DNA of 64,000 nucleotides from Phaeobacter gallaeciensis DSM 26640 (GCF_000511385.1 NC_023138.1:62001-126000); one strand, 5' to 3'. Positions 48,099 to 57,527 are shown, numbered from the stretch's first letter. Program-made: numbers and translations. Notes: generated by a model not told the origin, from the letters alone.

Positions 48099-49133
48099 TT
48101 AGCTGTCTAGCCTATTTTCTTCGACTGCGTGGCAGGCAACGGTGCTGCCGTCTGCCTGACGCAGCGGCCGTGGCCGCGACTCGCGACATCTAGCATTCGC
48201 AAATGCGCAGCGCGTTTGGAAGGGGCAACCTTGAGGCAAGTTGATCGGCGTCGGGATCTCACCTTGCAGACGGATGTGGCTTTGCCCCTGATCTTTCAAC
48301 TGCGGGACCGCCGACAACAAAGCCTTGGTGTAAGGGTGTTTCGGGTTTTCAAACAGGGTCCGGGTATCGGCCAGCTCGCATAATGTCCCGAGATACAGCA
48401 CCGCAACGCGGGTGCCGAAATGTTCCACAACACTCAGATCATGGGTGATGAAGAAATAGGTCAAACCGCGCTGGTCTTTCGCCTCCAGCATCAGGTTCAG
48501 AACCTGCGCCTGAATCGAGACGTCCAACGCTGAGATAGGTTCATCTGCGATGATAAACTCAGGGTCCACCGTCAGCGCGCGCGCGATGGCGATCCGCTGG
48601 CGCTGCCCGCCAGAGAACTCATGCGGATAGCGGCTGGACCAGCTGGGATCCACCCCTACAGACCGCATCACTTCTGAGACCTTGTCGCGAACTTCGCCGC
48701 GCGACAGAGAGGGGTTGTGGTGGCGAACCGGCTCTTCCAGCGCTTGCTGAATCGTCATGCGCGGATTGAGAGAAGCATAAGGGTTCTGAAAGATCATCTG
48801 CATCTTCTTGCGCAGAGGCATCATCTCCCCGCGTGAGCAATCATCAATCCGTTCACCATCATAGTGGATCTCGCCGCCGCTCGGTGTCAGCAGCCCGGCT
48901 ACCAGACGAGCGACGGTAGATTTGCCGCAGCCCGATTCACCGACAATACACAGAGCTTCTCCCCGATCAGCACTAAGCGAGACATTGTTCACCGCATGAA
49001 CAGCGCGTTTTTCCCGGGTGATGCGACCGCCGCGCAGCTTGATGGTTTCCAGAAACCCCTTGTCCAGCTCAAAGCGTTTTTCAAGGTTCTTCAGTTCAAG
49101 CAATGGTTTACTGTCTTGTGTTTGGGTGGTCAT
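48099..49133 (-). CDS. Dipeptide ABC importer ATPase, DppF type
   Basis: This 344-residue ATPase has Walker A GESGCGKST, signature FSGGQRQR and ADEPISALD. The C-terminal oligopeptide/dipeptide (oligo_HPY) motif QGCPFQTRCAFANARCRE carries the conserved cysteines of the peptide-importer group. Overlaps the DppD-type gene by 4 bases. Energises the permeases upstream. Confidence 0.9.
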   Translation of the reverse strand: MTTQTQDSKPLLELKNLEKRFELDKGFLETIKLRGGRITREKRAVHAVNNVSLSADRGEALCIVGESGCGKSTVARLVAGLLTPSGGEIHYDGERIDDCSRGEMMPLRKKMQMIFQNPYASLNPRMTIQQALEEPVRHHNPSLSRGEVRDKVSEVMRSVGVDPSWSSRYPHEFSGGQRQRIAIARALTVDPEFIIADEPISALDVSIQAQVLNLMLEAKDQRGLTYFFITHDLSVVEHFGTRVAVLYLGTLCELADTRTLFENPKHPYTKALLSAVPQLKDQGQSHIRLQGEIPTPINLPQGCPFQTRCAFANARCRESRPRPLRQADGSTVACHAVEENRLDS

Positions 49134-50122
49134 ACGCTTGCCTCCTCAAGGCTGGCATTCTGCAGGCGGGAGACTTCGTGACAGGCGACCTCGACCTGAC
49201 GGTAGCTGACCGTTTCCGGCAAGACCTTGCGGCAATGGTCGACCGCATATTCGCAACGCGGGCTGAACGGGCAACCCGGTGGGATAGATGCCAGACCGGG
49301 CATATTGCCGGGGATCTGCTTTAGTCGCTGACCCGGCAGCGTCTGTTGCGGCAGCGCATTGATCAGGCCCTGCGTATAGGGGTGCTGCGGATCGTTGATG
49401 ATTTCACGGGTGGGGCCCGCTTCGATCAGTCGGCCGGCATACATCACCAGGGTCCGTTCGGTCATCTGGCTAACCACACCAAGGTCATGTGTAATCAGGA
49501 TCAGACCGACCTTGTTGGACTGACACAGTTCCAGCAGCAACTCCATGATATCCGCCTGAATGGTCACATCCAGCGCCGTAGTTGGCTCATCTGCAATGAT
49601 CAGTTCGGGATCAAGCAGCAGCGCCATCGCAATGATAATCCGCTGGCGCATGCCACCGGACAGTTCATGCGGATACTGGTTTAGGCGTTCCTCAGGGGAT
49701 GGGATATAAACTTCGCGCAGCTTCAGGATCGCGATCTGCTCGGCCTCTGCTTTGCTTAGCGAACGGTGTGCTTTAAGCGTCTCGACCATCTGCTGGCCGA
49801 TAGTCAAAACCGGATTCAGCGTGACCATCGGGTCCTGAAAGATCATCGCCATGCGATTGCCGCGGATCTTGCGCATTTCGGCGTCGGACAGTTTGACGAT
49901 ATCCTTATCGCCAAAGAGGATCTGACCGCTGTCGATGAAACCCGGGCGGCTGAGAAGATTCATCAGCGAAAACCCGGTGATGGATTTGCCGGCGCCGGAT
50001 TCACCGACGATGCCCAGGCGTTCACCTTTGCCAAGATCGAAGGAAATCTGGTTCAACGCGGTGACGGTGTGATCACGCATCGCGAATTTGACCGTCAGGT
50101 CGCGAACGGAAAGCAACGACAT
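49130..50122 (-). CDS. Dipeptide ABC importer ATPase, DppD type
   Basis: This 330-residue ATPase has Walker A GESGAGKS, signature LSGGMRQR and [11 protein letters not shown]-terminal [13 protein letters not shown] motif of the oligo_HPY type follows. It starts 5 bases after the DppC-type permease gene and overlaps DppF, so a single operon is certain. Confidence 0.9.
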   Translation of the reverse strand: MSLLSVRDLTVKFAMRDHTVTALNQISFDLGKGERLGIVGESGAGKSITGFSLMNLLSRPGFIDSGQILFGDKDIVKLSDAEMRKIRGNRMAMIFQDPMVTLNPVLTIGQQMVETLKAHRSLSKAEAEQIAILKLREVYIPSPEERLNQYPHELSGGMRQRIIIAMALLLDPELIIADEPTTALDVTIQADIMELLLELCQSNKVGLILITHDLGVVSQMTERTLVMYAGRLIEAGPTREIINDPQHPYTQGLINALPQQTLPGQRLKQIPGNMPGLASIPPGCPFSPRCEYAVDHCRKVLPETVSYRQVEVACHEVSRLQNASLEEASV

Positions 50123-50127
50123 CGCTC

Positions 50128-51075
50128 TTATCCTTTGTAGAGTTTCGGGTTCAGCACGTCGCGCATCCAGTCACCCAGTAGGTTGATGACGAGGACGAGA
50201 ACAACCAGAACCACGCCGGGGATGGCGGTGATCCACCAACTACCGGAGAAAATATAGTCAAAACCGGAGGAAATCAGTGACCCCAGCGAGGGCTGGCTCG
50301 GCGGCATCCCGAGACCCAGAAAGCTGAGCGAGGCCTCGGAAATGATCGCATTCGCCACCTGTACGGTGGAGATCACAAAGATCGGGGACAGTGAGTTGGG
50401 CAGGATATGACGGACCATGATCCGCATCGGGCCAAAACCGAGCACACGCGCACTGTCGATGTATTCTTTCTTCTTCTCGGCCAGAACCGTGGCACGTACA
50501 GTGCGGGCATATTGCGGCCATTCGGCGACGCCGATCACCGCAATAAGAAAATAAATCGCATATTGATTGAAGGTCTCGCTACCGAACATCGCCTGCGTCA
50601 CCGCAAGAAAGATGATGGCCACCATCAGTGTTGAGAACGACAGCTGGATATCGGCAAAGCGCATCAGCAGGCTGTCGAGCCGTCCGCCGACATAGCCGGC
50701 CACCAAACCAATGGAGATCCCAAGGAAAGCCTGCAAAGCAACGGCGCAAAGACCAATCAACAGCGACAAACGTGTCCCATAGAGGATGGTGGACCACAGA
50801 TCGCGTCCCTGATCATCGGTGCCGAACACAAACTGAGAATCCGACCCGTCAATCCAAACCGGTGGGTATTCGCTGTTCATGATATCGATCTGGGCCGGAT
50901 CATAGGGGTCAAACGGAGCCAGCACCGGTGCCAGAACCGAGGCGATGGTAATAACCAAGAAGACCGCGAAGGAGACCATCGCCACCGGGTTGCGTCGAAA
51001 GCTGTAGCCCATGTTGGAGTTCCAGAGTCGGCTGAACCGCGATGGTGTGCCTTGGTTTGTGCTAAGGCTGCTCAT
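50128..51075 (-). CDS. Dipeptide ABC importer permease, DppC type
   Basis: This 315-residue permease has the FGTDDQGRDLWSTILYGTRLSL periplasmic/membrane block (in parts) and the coupling loop YIDSARVLGFGPMRIMVRHILPN. It ends with a membrane helix and VLNPKLY, typical of DppC. Overlaps DppB by 4 bases (ATGA). Confidence 0.9.
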   Translation of the reverse strand: MSSLSTNQGTPSRFSRLWNSNMGYSFRRNPVAMVSFAVFLVITIASVLAPVLAPFDPYDPAQIDIMNSEYPPVWIDGSDSQFVFGTDDQGRDLWSTILYGTRLSLLIGLCAVALQAFLGISIGLVAGYVGGRLDSLLMRFADIQLSFSTLMVAIIFLAVTQAMFGSETFNQYAIYFLIAVIGVAEWPQYARTVRATVLAEKKKEYIDSARVLGFGPMRIMVRHILPNSLSPIFVISTVQVANAIISEASLSFLGLGMPPSQPSLGSLISSGFDYIFSGSWWITAIPGVVLVVLVLVINLLGDWMRDVLNPKLYKG

Positions 51076-52052
51076 GCGCCCATCCTCGCGATATTAACAG
51101 TTGGATTGACGAGCCCGTAGATCAGGTCGACGATGGTATTGGTGACCACAAAGATGAACCCCACGATGATGAGATATGCCACGATCAGCGGGGTATCGAC
51201 GCGGTTCACCGCCTCCAGGAACATGAACCCCATGCCGGGCCACTGGAAAACGGTCTCCGTCAGGATGGTGTAGGCCACCATGGTTCCGATCTGCACACCG
51301 CCAACAGTGATCACCGGCAGCAACGTGTTCTTAAGTGCGTGGATGAAGTAGATGCGATAGGGGCGAATACCTTTGGCGCGGGCATATTTCACGTATTCGC
51401 TTTGCAGAACTTCCATCATCTCAGCCCGGATCAGGCGCACGAACAGGGGCAGCATGATCGAGGCCAGCGCGACGGAGGGCAGTAGGATATGCACCCAACC
51501 ATCAGCGGTGGCAAAATTTGTGTCCCAGTAACCGAAGACATGCACGACATCGCCACGCCCATAAGAGGGGAACCAGCCAAGTTCGACCGAGAAAACAAAG
51601 ATCATCAGGATCGCTGTCAGGAACACCGGAACAGAAATCCCGACAATCGAGATGCCCATGATCAGGCGGCTGAGGATCGTATTGGGTTTGATCGCAGTGT
51701 AGACGCCGAGGGGCACGGATAGGCCAACAATGATCAGCGTTGCGCCCATGACCAGCTCAAGCGTTGCCGGAAGCTTTTTCAGGATCACATCCAGTGCTGG
51801 TTCCTTGAAGAAGTAGCTGGTGCCGAGGTCGCCCTGTAGGGCATTGCCGAGAAAGCGGACATATTGGGTCACGAAGCTGTCGTTTAGACCCAGTTCGTCG
51901 CGCAGTTGCTGACGAACCTCTTCGGAGACGGACTGACCGACCAGTTCCCGTAGGGGATCACCGAGGTTGTCCTGAATGGCAAAGCCGATCAGCGAGATGG
52001 CAAACATCACCGCGATGGCCTGGAACACGCGTTTCACGAGGTAGGCGAGCAT
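51072..52052 (-). CDS. Dipeptide ABC importer permease, DppB type
   Basis: This 326-residue permease has an N-terminal helix (LVKRVFQAIAVMFAISLIGF), a long periplasmic loop, YVKYARAKGIRPYRIYFIHAL as the coupling loop and a C-terminal MGFMFLEAVNRVDTPLIVAY. The first permease after the binding protein gene, 151 bases downstream of it with a hairpin between. Confidence 0.9.
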   Translation of the reverse strand: MLAYLVKRVFQAIAVMFAISLIGFAIQDNLGDPLRELVGQSVSEEVRQQLRDELGLNDSFVTQYVRFLGNALQGDLGTSYFFKEPALDVILKKLPATLELVMGATLIIVGLSVPLGVYTAIKPNTILSRLIMGISIVGISVPVFLTAILMIFVFSVELGWFPSYGRGDVVHVFGYWDTNFATADGWVHILLPSVALASIMLPLFVRLIRAEMMEVLQSEYVKYARAKGIRPYRIYFIHALKNTLLPVITVGGVQIGTMVAYTILTETVFQWPGMGFMFLEAVNRVDTPLIVAYLIIVGFIFVVTNTIVDLIYGLVNPTVNIARMGA

Positions 52053-52168
52053 GTTTGAGTTACCTTGTATCAGTCACTTGTTGATGGGCACAACGCCATT
52101 GACGCCCGGCGGGCGGCAGGGGCATGCCCATAAAGAAGTGGTGAAAATCTGGGGAATAATTCAAAAGA

Positions 52169-52193
52169 GCCGGGGCAGCTCTGCCGCCCCGGC
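52169..52193 (-). terminator. Hairpin between binding-protein and permease genes
   Basis: GCCGGGGC-N9-GCCCCGGC forms an 8-bp GC stem 10 bases after the binding-protein stop, followed by TCTTTT on the minus strand. It is a likely attenuator or mRNA-stabilising hairpin giving more binding protein than permease. Confidence 0.6.
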
Positions 52194-52203
52194 CAGTAAG
52201 CTA

Positions 52204-53760
52204 TCAGTCGACTTTCAGATCGCCGAAGTAGGGGAAGTTCAGAGCGTTCACGATTTTTTCAGCGTGGACACCGTCGCGCGCACCCCAGGCCAGATTCTGC
52301 CAGTGCAGCGGAATGAAGGCGGCGTCTTCATAAAGGATGCCTTCCAGCTTGCGCAGCAACTCACCGCGTTTGGTCTGGTCGGTTGTCGCATTGGCTTCCG
52401 CCATCAGCGCGTCCGCTTCCGGGTTACAGTAGTTGCCGGAGTTGTACTGACCGTTGCCGGTGGTTTCATCCGGGCAATGGGTCAGGAACTGGTGGAAGTT
52501 CGCTGAGTCTTCAGTATCCGCGTGCCAGCCGATCATCATCATATCTGCTGCGCGTTCGTCGAATGTCGGCCAATATTGCGCCTTAGGCATGGTCTGCAGA
52601 TCAACCTTGATGTTGATTTTTGCCAGCATCGAAGCCACGGCCTGAGCGATTTTGTCATCGTTCACATAGCGGTTGTTCGGCGCCATCATGGTGACCGAGA
52701 AGCCATCCGCATAACCTGCTTCCGCCATCAGAGCTTTGGCTTTCTCAACGTCAAAGCGCGGTGTCAGGCTCTCATCATAACCAAGGTACCCAGCCGGGCT
52801 GGCCTGTGCACCCACGGTGCCGAAACCACGCATGATGCGGTCCACGATGCCTGCGTTGTTCACAGCATAATCGATCGCCTTGCGAACGCGTGCATCTTTG
52901 AACGCTTCAACGCGGTTCTGGTTCAGTTGGAACGTGATGATACGTGTGCCAGGCTCGGTGATCAGCGTGGTACCATCATGCTCCTCAACCCGCTTCAGGT
53001 CGGTCGGCGGAACGGGGGCGATAAAATCGACATCGCCTGCCAGCAATGCGGCGACGCGCGTCGGGTCTTCCTTGATCGGAGTGAGGATGATCTTGTCGAC
53101 ATTGCCCTCAGAAGCGGTGTCCCAATAACCATCAAAGCGGTCAAAGATAACCTTCACGCCCTGCTCACGCTCGGTGACAGTGAAGGGGCCGGTGCCGGAA
53201 AGATTCCGCGAGGCGAAGCTGTCGCCGTGCTTAACCAGCTCAGCCTTGTCTTTACCGCCCTCGGTGGTGCCAGAGTAAAACTGGCTGTCCATCGGGAAGA
53301 TATACGTCGCAGTGTGCAGGATCAGCGGGTAGGGCTCGGATGTTTTCAGATCGAACGTCAGCTCATCCACCACTTCGACGTCGGTGAAAGGTGCAAAGAT
53401 GCCTTTGAAGTCCGGGCTGGCCTTCAGACGGTCAAAGGTCCAGTCGACATCCGCCGACGTCAGTGCATTTCCGCTATGGAAGGTTACACCGTCACGCAGT
53501 TTGAACCGCATCGTGGTCTCGTCGATTTGCTCCCAGCTTTCGGCCAGCCGCGGTGCGAACTGCAAGTCTTTGGTCCAGCGCACCAGCGGATCAAAAACCA
53601 TATGCGAAAGCTGCAGCGTGCCACCCGACAACTGCTCATGCGGGTCCAGCGAAACCGGATCGGCATCATAGGCGACCTTGATGGTCACTTCCGCCATTGC
53701 CGCTGTGCTCAGGGTCGCCGTCAGTGTTGCAACCGCGAGCCTGCTCGCAAAATGTTTCAT
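52204..53760 (-). CDS. ABC importer substrate-binding protein (dipeptide type)
   Basis: This 518-residue exported protein (signal ending STAAMAEV) shows the SBP_bac_5 blocks LDPHEQLSGGTLQLSHMVFDPL, FKLRDGVTFHSGNALTSADVDWTFDR and KDARVRKAIDYAVN. It binds dipeptides, oligopeptides or related ligands for the adjacent dppBCDF-like genes. No lipobox, so it is periplasmic. It is the first gene of the operon. Confidence 0.9.
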   Translation of the reverse strand: MKHFASRLAVATLTATLSTAAMAEVTIKVAYDADPVSLDPHEQLSGGTLQLSHMVFDPLVRWTKDLQFAPRLAESWEQIDETTMRFKLRDGVTFHSGNALTSADVDWTFDRLKASPDFKGIFAPFTDVEVVDELTFDLKTSEPYPLILHTATYIFPMDSQFYSGTTEGGKDKAELVKHGDSFASRNLSGTGPFTVTEREQGVKVIFDRFDGYWDTASEGNVDKIILTPIKEDPTRVAALLAGDVDFIAPVPPTDLKRVEEHDGTTLITEPGTRIITFQLNQNRVEAFKDARVRKAIDYAVNNAGIVDRIMRGFGTVGAQASPAGYLGYDESLTPRFDVEKAKALMAEAGYADGFSVTMMAPNNRYVNDDKIAQAVASMLAKINIKVDLQTMPKAQYWPTFDERAADMMMIGWHADTEDSANFHQFLTHCPDETTGNGQYNSGNYCNPEADALMAEANATTDQTKRGELLRKLEGILYEDAAFIPLHWQNLAWGARDGVHAEKIVNALNFPYFGDLKVD

Positions 53761-54289
53761 TATTCGTCCTCCCGTTACGGTATCGTTATTTCATCGGTAT
53801 CTTAGGGCTGGCGAACAATCCAATGCCGATTGCAATACGGCTATGCAAAATGTGTATAGCTTAAATTTCTTATATTTTACAGCATCTTGTCGACATGATG
53901 GCGCTATCAGCGGCGATCCGACATTCTATTTGAAACATGAGGCAGCTCCTATTCGGGAGCACAGAATCAGCGTCAATGGCAGAACCGGGGTTGACGCATT
54001 GTGCAAAAACTTGCCCACAACAGACAAATATCTGCGCCGTTTTCAGCCTAGAGCCATGTGATGCCAAAATAGTCGTAACACCTAGAATCAGAGTGTAATA
54101 AAGCCGGTCGGCACTCAAGCCTCGTCATTGATCAAGAAACAGTCGATCGTATTGAGGGGCTTTGTGCGCGATGTACGCCCATTAATGCCTCATTAACCAT
54201 GACTCCCGGCCAAAAGTTTGCGTGCGGTTTGGAAAAGCCCTATCGCTTTTTAATTAAATCGTTCCATCTAACGCGAAAGAGAGCCCTCA
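53761..54289. other. Divergent intergenic region between dpp operon and RTX gene
   Basis: This 529-base stretch has no convincing gene and is AT-rich near 53850-53900. It holds a CtrA-type site at 54182-54197 before the RTX gene; the promoter for the importer is not obvious. Confidence 0.5.
54182..54197 (+). promoter_or_regulatory. CtrA-type binding site TTAA-N7-TTAAC
   Basis: TTAA-TGCCTCA-TTAAC matches the alphaproteobacterial CtrA consensus exactly. It lies about 92 bases before the RTX start codon, a suitable distance for the -35 region. Binding is inferred. Confidence 0.6.
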
Positions 54290-55213
54290 ATGGCAAATGT
54301 ATTCGTTGCGTCGTTTCCAGGCGTGTCCTCGCTGAGCAACTACTTGGCTTTTGACGGGTTTGAGACCTCACGTGCATCGTTCGGAACCATCGTCTCACCG
54401 ACTGAGCTTGAGCAGACCGGCGAAGATGGATCAATTCTGCGTCTAGGCGGTGATTTCTCTAGCGATGATCAGGCCGACTGGCAGATTTTCTCGATGGATC
54501 ATTCGCTTAATGGCGCCCCGATCGTCTCTATTTCTGATATCTCGATGAGCTTTGACCGTTTCGTTTCGCTGCGGGCTGAAGACGTTGCACGTGAGATTCT
54601 GTCCGGCGATGATCAAATCACCGCACTGTTGAATGACAATGTGACGGCAATCCGGACCTATGCTGGCGGAGATCGTGTTTCGCTTGGCGCTGGCGATGAT
54701 ACCGTAGCGGCTGGGGCTGGCAATGATTTCCTGACCGGCGGGTTAGGCGCTGATGTTCTTCGCGGGGGTTGGGGAGCTGACACATTGCACGGAAACGGTG
54801 GCGACGATTTACTACGCGGCGGAGTCGGCCGTGATGTCATCTTCGGCGGCGTGGGAGCCGATTTTCTTGGAGGCGGCCGAGGCAATGATCGTTTGATCGG
54901 TGGGTCAGGTGGTGACACAATTCGAGGCGGCGCCGGTGTTGATCGCCTGTACGGTGGAACCGGGGATGACGTCATGACCGGAGGGGACGGGGCCGATATC
55001 TTTGTGTTCAACGAGGGCGACCACACAGATCGCATAACCGACTTCGAGGTTGGCGTTGACCGCATCAAACTGGGTCGCGGGGCGGAGAGCATGGATGATG
55101 TAGATTTCGCCCAAGTGGGCGACGATGCTGCAATCTATTTTGCCAATGTGACCATTCTGGTCGAGGATACGGCGTTTTCCGAACTGCAAAGCGCAGACCA
55201 CTTTCTGTTCTGA
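54290..55213 (+). CDS. RTX calcium-binding protein, second copy (type I secreted)
   Basis: This 307-residue protein has no signal peptide. After an unknown N-terminal domain (1-120), residues 125-245 contain about ten GGxGxDxhx repeats (GGWGADTLH, GGRGNDRLI, GGAGVDRLY), then DRITDFEVGVDRIKL and a C-terminal DHFLF resembling the end of its paralogue at 12520-13599. The two share the GGWGxD repeat and overall layout but differ in their N-terminal domains. A CtrA box in the promoter hints at cell-cycle or motility-linked expression. Confidence 0.83.
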   Translation: MANVFVASFPGVSSLSNYLAFDGFETSRASFGTIVSPTELEQTGEDGSILRLGGDFSSDDQADWQIFSMDHSLNGAPIVSISDISMSFDRFVSLRAEDVAREILSGDDQITALLNDNVTAIRTYAGGDRVSLGAGDDTVAAGAGNDFLTGGLGADVLRGGWGADTLHGNGGDDLLRGGVGRDVIFGGVGADFLGGGRGNDRLIGGSGGDTIRGGAGVDRLYGGTGDDVMTGGDGADIFVFNEGDHTDRITDFEVGVDRIKLGRGAESMDDVDFAQVGDDAAIYFANVTILVEDTAFSELQSADHFLF

Positions 55214-55295
55214 TATTGCAGTAATCGGGCCGGAGCTTCCGCCAATCTGGCATCAGTCCTCAGGTCTGCTGTTCGCTTGGTCCCCTGGCGGTAAC

Positions 55296-55310
55296 AACTC
55301 GAGCCGAGTT
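55296..55310. promoter_or_regulatory. Palindrome upstream of DUF995 gene
   Basis: AACTCG-AGC-CGAGTT is a perfect 6-3-6 inverted repeat 24 bases before the start codon. It could be an operator or an mRNA hairpin. Confidence 0.35.
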
Positions 55311-55334
55311 CAGGCTCACCGAAAGAGGTAAAAA

Positions 55335-55820
55335 ATGATAACTGTTAAGTGTAAACTCGTTGCCGCAGCCCTTTCTTGCGTCCTGCCTATGGCAGTAGCT
55401 GCGGATCCGTTGCCGCGTAGCGCGAAAATCGCAAGCCCACAGAAAATCGCCAAGATCTACTCTGGCAAGACTGAGCTTTGGACCAACAATTGTGGTGGCG
55501 GTATCTATTTCGGGCCAGGCGGTCAGGCCCGGGCTTGGTGCGCTGACCAAAGTGACAACCTGGGCGCCGGCACTTGGAGCGTCGATGCCAATGGTCAAAT
55601 GTGCCAGGATCTTGTCTGGTATTACCCGAGCGGACGCCGTGCCGGTGCCAGCGCAAGCGACAAATCCTGCATCAGCCATGTCGTCGATGCCTGGGGTGTT
55701 ATGTGGCGCAGCTGGCCAAATGATCCAGAATGGTGGCCGATGGGGAAAGATACAGGCTTGGTGCGTGGATATAAATTCCAGACACAGGTTCGGCAGACGC
55801 GTTCGAAACTAGGCTTCTGA
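55335..55820 (+). CDS. DUF995-like exported protein
   Basis: This 161-residue protein has a signal peptide (VAAALSCVLPMAVAAD) and a mature domain with IAKIYSGKTELW and GGGIYFGPGGQARAW near the start, then GAGTWSVDANGQMCQDLVWYYPSG. This is the DUF995 pattern of small secreted proteins in Rhodobacterales and Rhizobiales. Four to five cysteines suggest disulfides. Function unknown. AGAGG precedes the ATG. Confidence 0.7.
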   Translation: MITVKCKLVAAALSCVLPMAVAADPLPRSAKIASPQKIAKIYSGKTELWTNNCGGGIYFGPGGQARAWCADQSDNLGAGTWSVDANGQMCQDLVWYYPSGRRAGASASDKSCISHVVDAWGVMWRSWPNDPEWWPMGKDTGLVRGYKFQTQVRQTRSKLGF

Positions 55821-55846
55821 CGGCGCACGGAAACAAACCAATTCGA

Positions 55847-55872
55847 GGGTCGGGTAAAAATCTGCCCGTCCC
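55847..55872 (+). terminator. Hairpin after the DUF995 gene
   Basis: GGGTCGGG and CCCGTCCC pair with one T-T mismatch around a 10-base loop, 26 bases past the stop, followed by a T-rich stretch. Confidence 0.5.
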
Positions 55873-55884
55873 TTCGCTTTTGGC

Positions 55885-55913
55885 TTGCACCGGCGCACCG
55901 CTGCGCATAAACC
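55885..55913 (+). promoter_or_regulatory. Possible promoter of tRNA-Arg
   Basis: TTGCAC, a 17-base spacer and TAAACC lie 10 bases before the tRNA. The spacing is ideal, the -10 moderate. Confidence 0.5.
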
Positions 55914-55923
55914 CCGCCACAGT

Positions 55924-56000
55924 GGACCGATAGCTCAGCTGGATAGAGTACTTGACTACGAATCAAGGGGTCGGGGGTTCGAATCCTCCTCGGTCCGCCA
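55924..56000 (+). tRNA. tRNA-Arg (anticodon ACG)
   Basis: A 77-base tRNA with acceptor stem GGACCGA/TCGGTCC, D-arm AGCTCAGCTGGATAGAGT, anticodon loop CTACGAA with anticodon ACG, T-arm GGGGGTTCGAATCCTCC and encoded 3' CCA. ACG reads CGN arginine codons after deamination. It marks the boundary between ordinary genes and the accessory DNA to the right. Confidence 0.95.
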
Positions 56001-56540
56001 CTACCTCCCTGTTGTAGGACGACACATAGTTTTGCCATTTGGCACCCATCGTCTTTCCACTGGTGATAGCCCCATCATTTTTCGTTGTTTCGCTTTGTGC
56101 CAGCCGGTGAAGGCTTGCACCGGAATCCGATTAGATCGAGGTGGTTGGGTATGGTCTCATTTTTACAACCTCGGGTCTGGTCACATAAGATACGGGCGTG
56201 TAACGATGATCTGCCGAAATTTTCTGACTGAACCTGGCTGGTTGAATTTCGTCACAACTAGCGAAATTTTCTCGATCACTACTTAGTGGCTGTTCGCCAT
56301 TCGTGTCTCATTAAGAACATTGGATGGCGGATTTGCGCAGATAGCGGGCTTTGCAAAGTCGGCGGATCTGGTGCCATGACGAGCGATCAATGCCGCAGCC
56401 GCACGAGGAAAAGCTGACCTTTGCCACGCGTGCAGAAACCAACCATCATCGAATGGAAGGGGTGCGGACAGAGTGAGCTTTCGCTGCAACTGCATCAATG
56501 ACGGCTTTGTGGATTTCACACCGCTCTGGAAAACGAGATA
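56001..56540. other. Non-coding stretch after tRNA-Arg
   Basis: I see no gene in these 540 bases. The right part (56342-56480) is one copy of a degenerate repeat also found at 57839-57985. No duplicate of the tRNA 3' end was found nearby. Confidence 0.5.
56342..56480. repeat. Degenerate intergenic repeat, copy A
   Basis: It shares with copy B (57839-57985), in the same order, CTTTGCAAAGTCG, GACCTTTGCC-CACGTGCAG-like bases, AACCATCATCGAA and a following CTTTCG. The copies flank the unknown 328-residue gene in the same orientation. It resembles decayed intergenic repeats common in Roseobacter genomes. Confidence 0.55.
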
Positions 56541-57527
56541 TTGGGAGAGTTGCTGTTTGCTGTGCCACCAGCCATACAGTCAGGATACAAGCCTTATCCG
56601 AGACTGACCATGGGCAATGACCAACAAAACTGGCGCAACGACGTCGCCCATTTCCTTGCAGGAACTCTGCCCAAGGCTACGGATCGGCCTGGTTGGAATG
56701 ACATGGCGTCTACGGCCTACCAAATCGGATGCATGGCCTTGGTAAAGCTTGGTTTTGCAGATGCAGCAGATTGGGGGGCAGTACCTAAAGACGATCCTGA
56801 ACTTCCTGCGACTATGCCGCGATGGGATGATATCTGCATTTCTGTCCTTTGGCTTGCGAACCAACAAAACAAGCTTTCATTCCGCCTACCAGACGGAAGC
56901 CTCCCCCCAACTCGTATAGGAAACGGTTTTGTGATCGCTATGAAAGATCCACCGCCACCTCCGACCCCAAATATTATAGCTCGTTTTGGATTGGGCTGCG
57001 CACTCTGCAATGATGACGTTTTGCCGTTGCTTCAGCAACTTGGCCTTGTCTCAAACGGCGGCTGGACGCAACAGGCGGAATTCATTCTGTGGAGAACTTC
57101 GCCGAAAAATTGGTCCTTAGAGTTCCTGCGCGACGAGCGGTTTTTGGATGCGGTTCAAAAAGCTACAGTTACCATTCCAGATGAAATAACGGCAGAAATT
57201 TCGGAGTTAACTGAGATCAGCGAAGAGCACATCGACGAGCTAATAGCTTGGCATGAGGAAAAGCTCGCTGAAGGGCGAGAAAAGTACGGGCCGAAGGCGC
57301 GACTTGGTGAAGTTCCAACAAGAGAGCGAGCTAAACGCTCTCTCGAATTCTCGCGCAGAAACGCAATAGATTGGGTGTTCTTTCGCCGCTGGAGAATCGT
57401 CGATGGTTGGCTTTCTACGAAAGAGTCTGAAGCGGCTCTGGACATCTTTCATGACAGGCTGGCGATTTCGATGCGCAGATCAGTTGTTAAACGTTTGCAC
57501 CCCTCGAAACCTCAGTTTTTTGAATGA
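56541..57527 (+). CDS. Hypothetical protein, unknown family
   Basis: This 328-residue protein matches no family I know. It is soluble, Trp-rich (WRNDVAHF, RPGWNDMAS, WSLEFLRDERF), with a Pro-rich loop (KDPPPPPTPN) and a charged helix-rich C-terminal half (EISEEHIDELIAWHEEKLAEG). Codon use is more A/T-rich than that of the flanking chromosome genes, pointing to acquisition by transfer. The start is uncertain: TTG at 56541 with GGGAG inside it, or ATG at 56610. It lies between two degenerate repeats in an accessory region and could be a cargo gene. Confidence 0.55.
   Translation: MGELLFAVPPAIQSGYKPYPRLTMGNDQQNWRNDVAHFLAGTLPKATDRPGWNDMASTAYQIGCMALVKLGFADAADWGAVPKDDPELPATMPRWDDICISVLWLANQQNKLSFRLPDGSLPPTRIGNGFVIAMKDPPPPPTPNIIARFGLGCALCNDDVLPLLQQLGLVSNGGWTQQAEFILWRTSPKNWSLEFLRDERFLDAVQKATVTIPDEITAEISELTEISEEHIDELIAWHEEKLAEGREKYGPKARLGEVPTRERAKRSLEFSRRNAIDWVFFRRWRIVDGWLSTKESEAALDIFHDRLAISMRRSVVKRLHPSKPQFFE

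Noticed and set aside
52522-53805. Long open frame opposite the dpp binding-protein gene
   Set aside because: Antisense shadow of a well-supported SBP_bac_5 gene.
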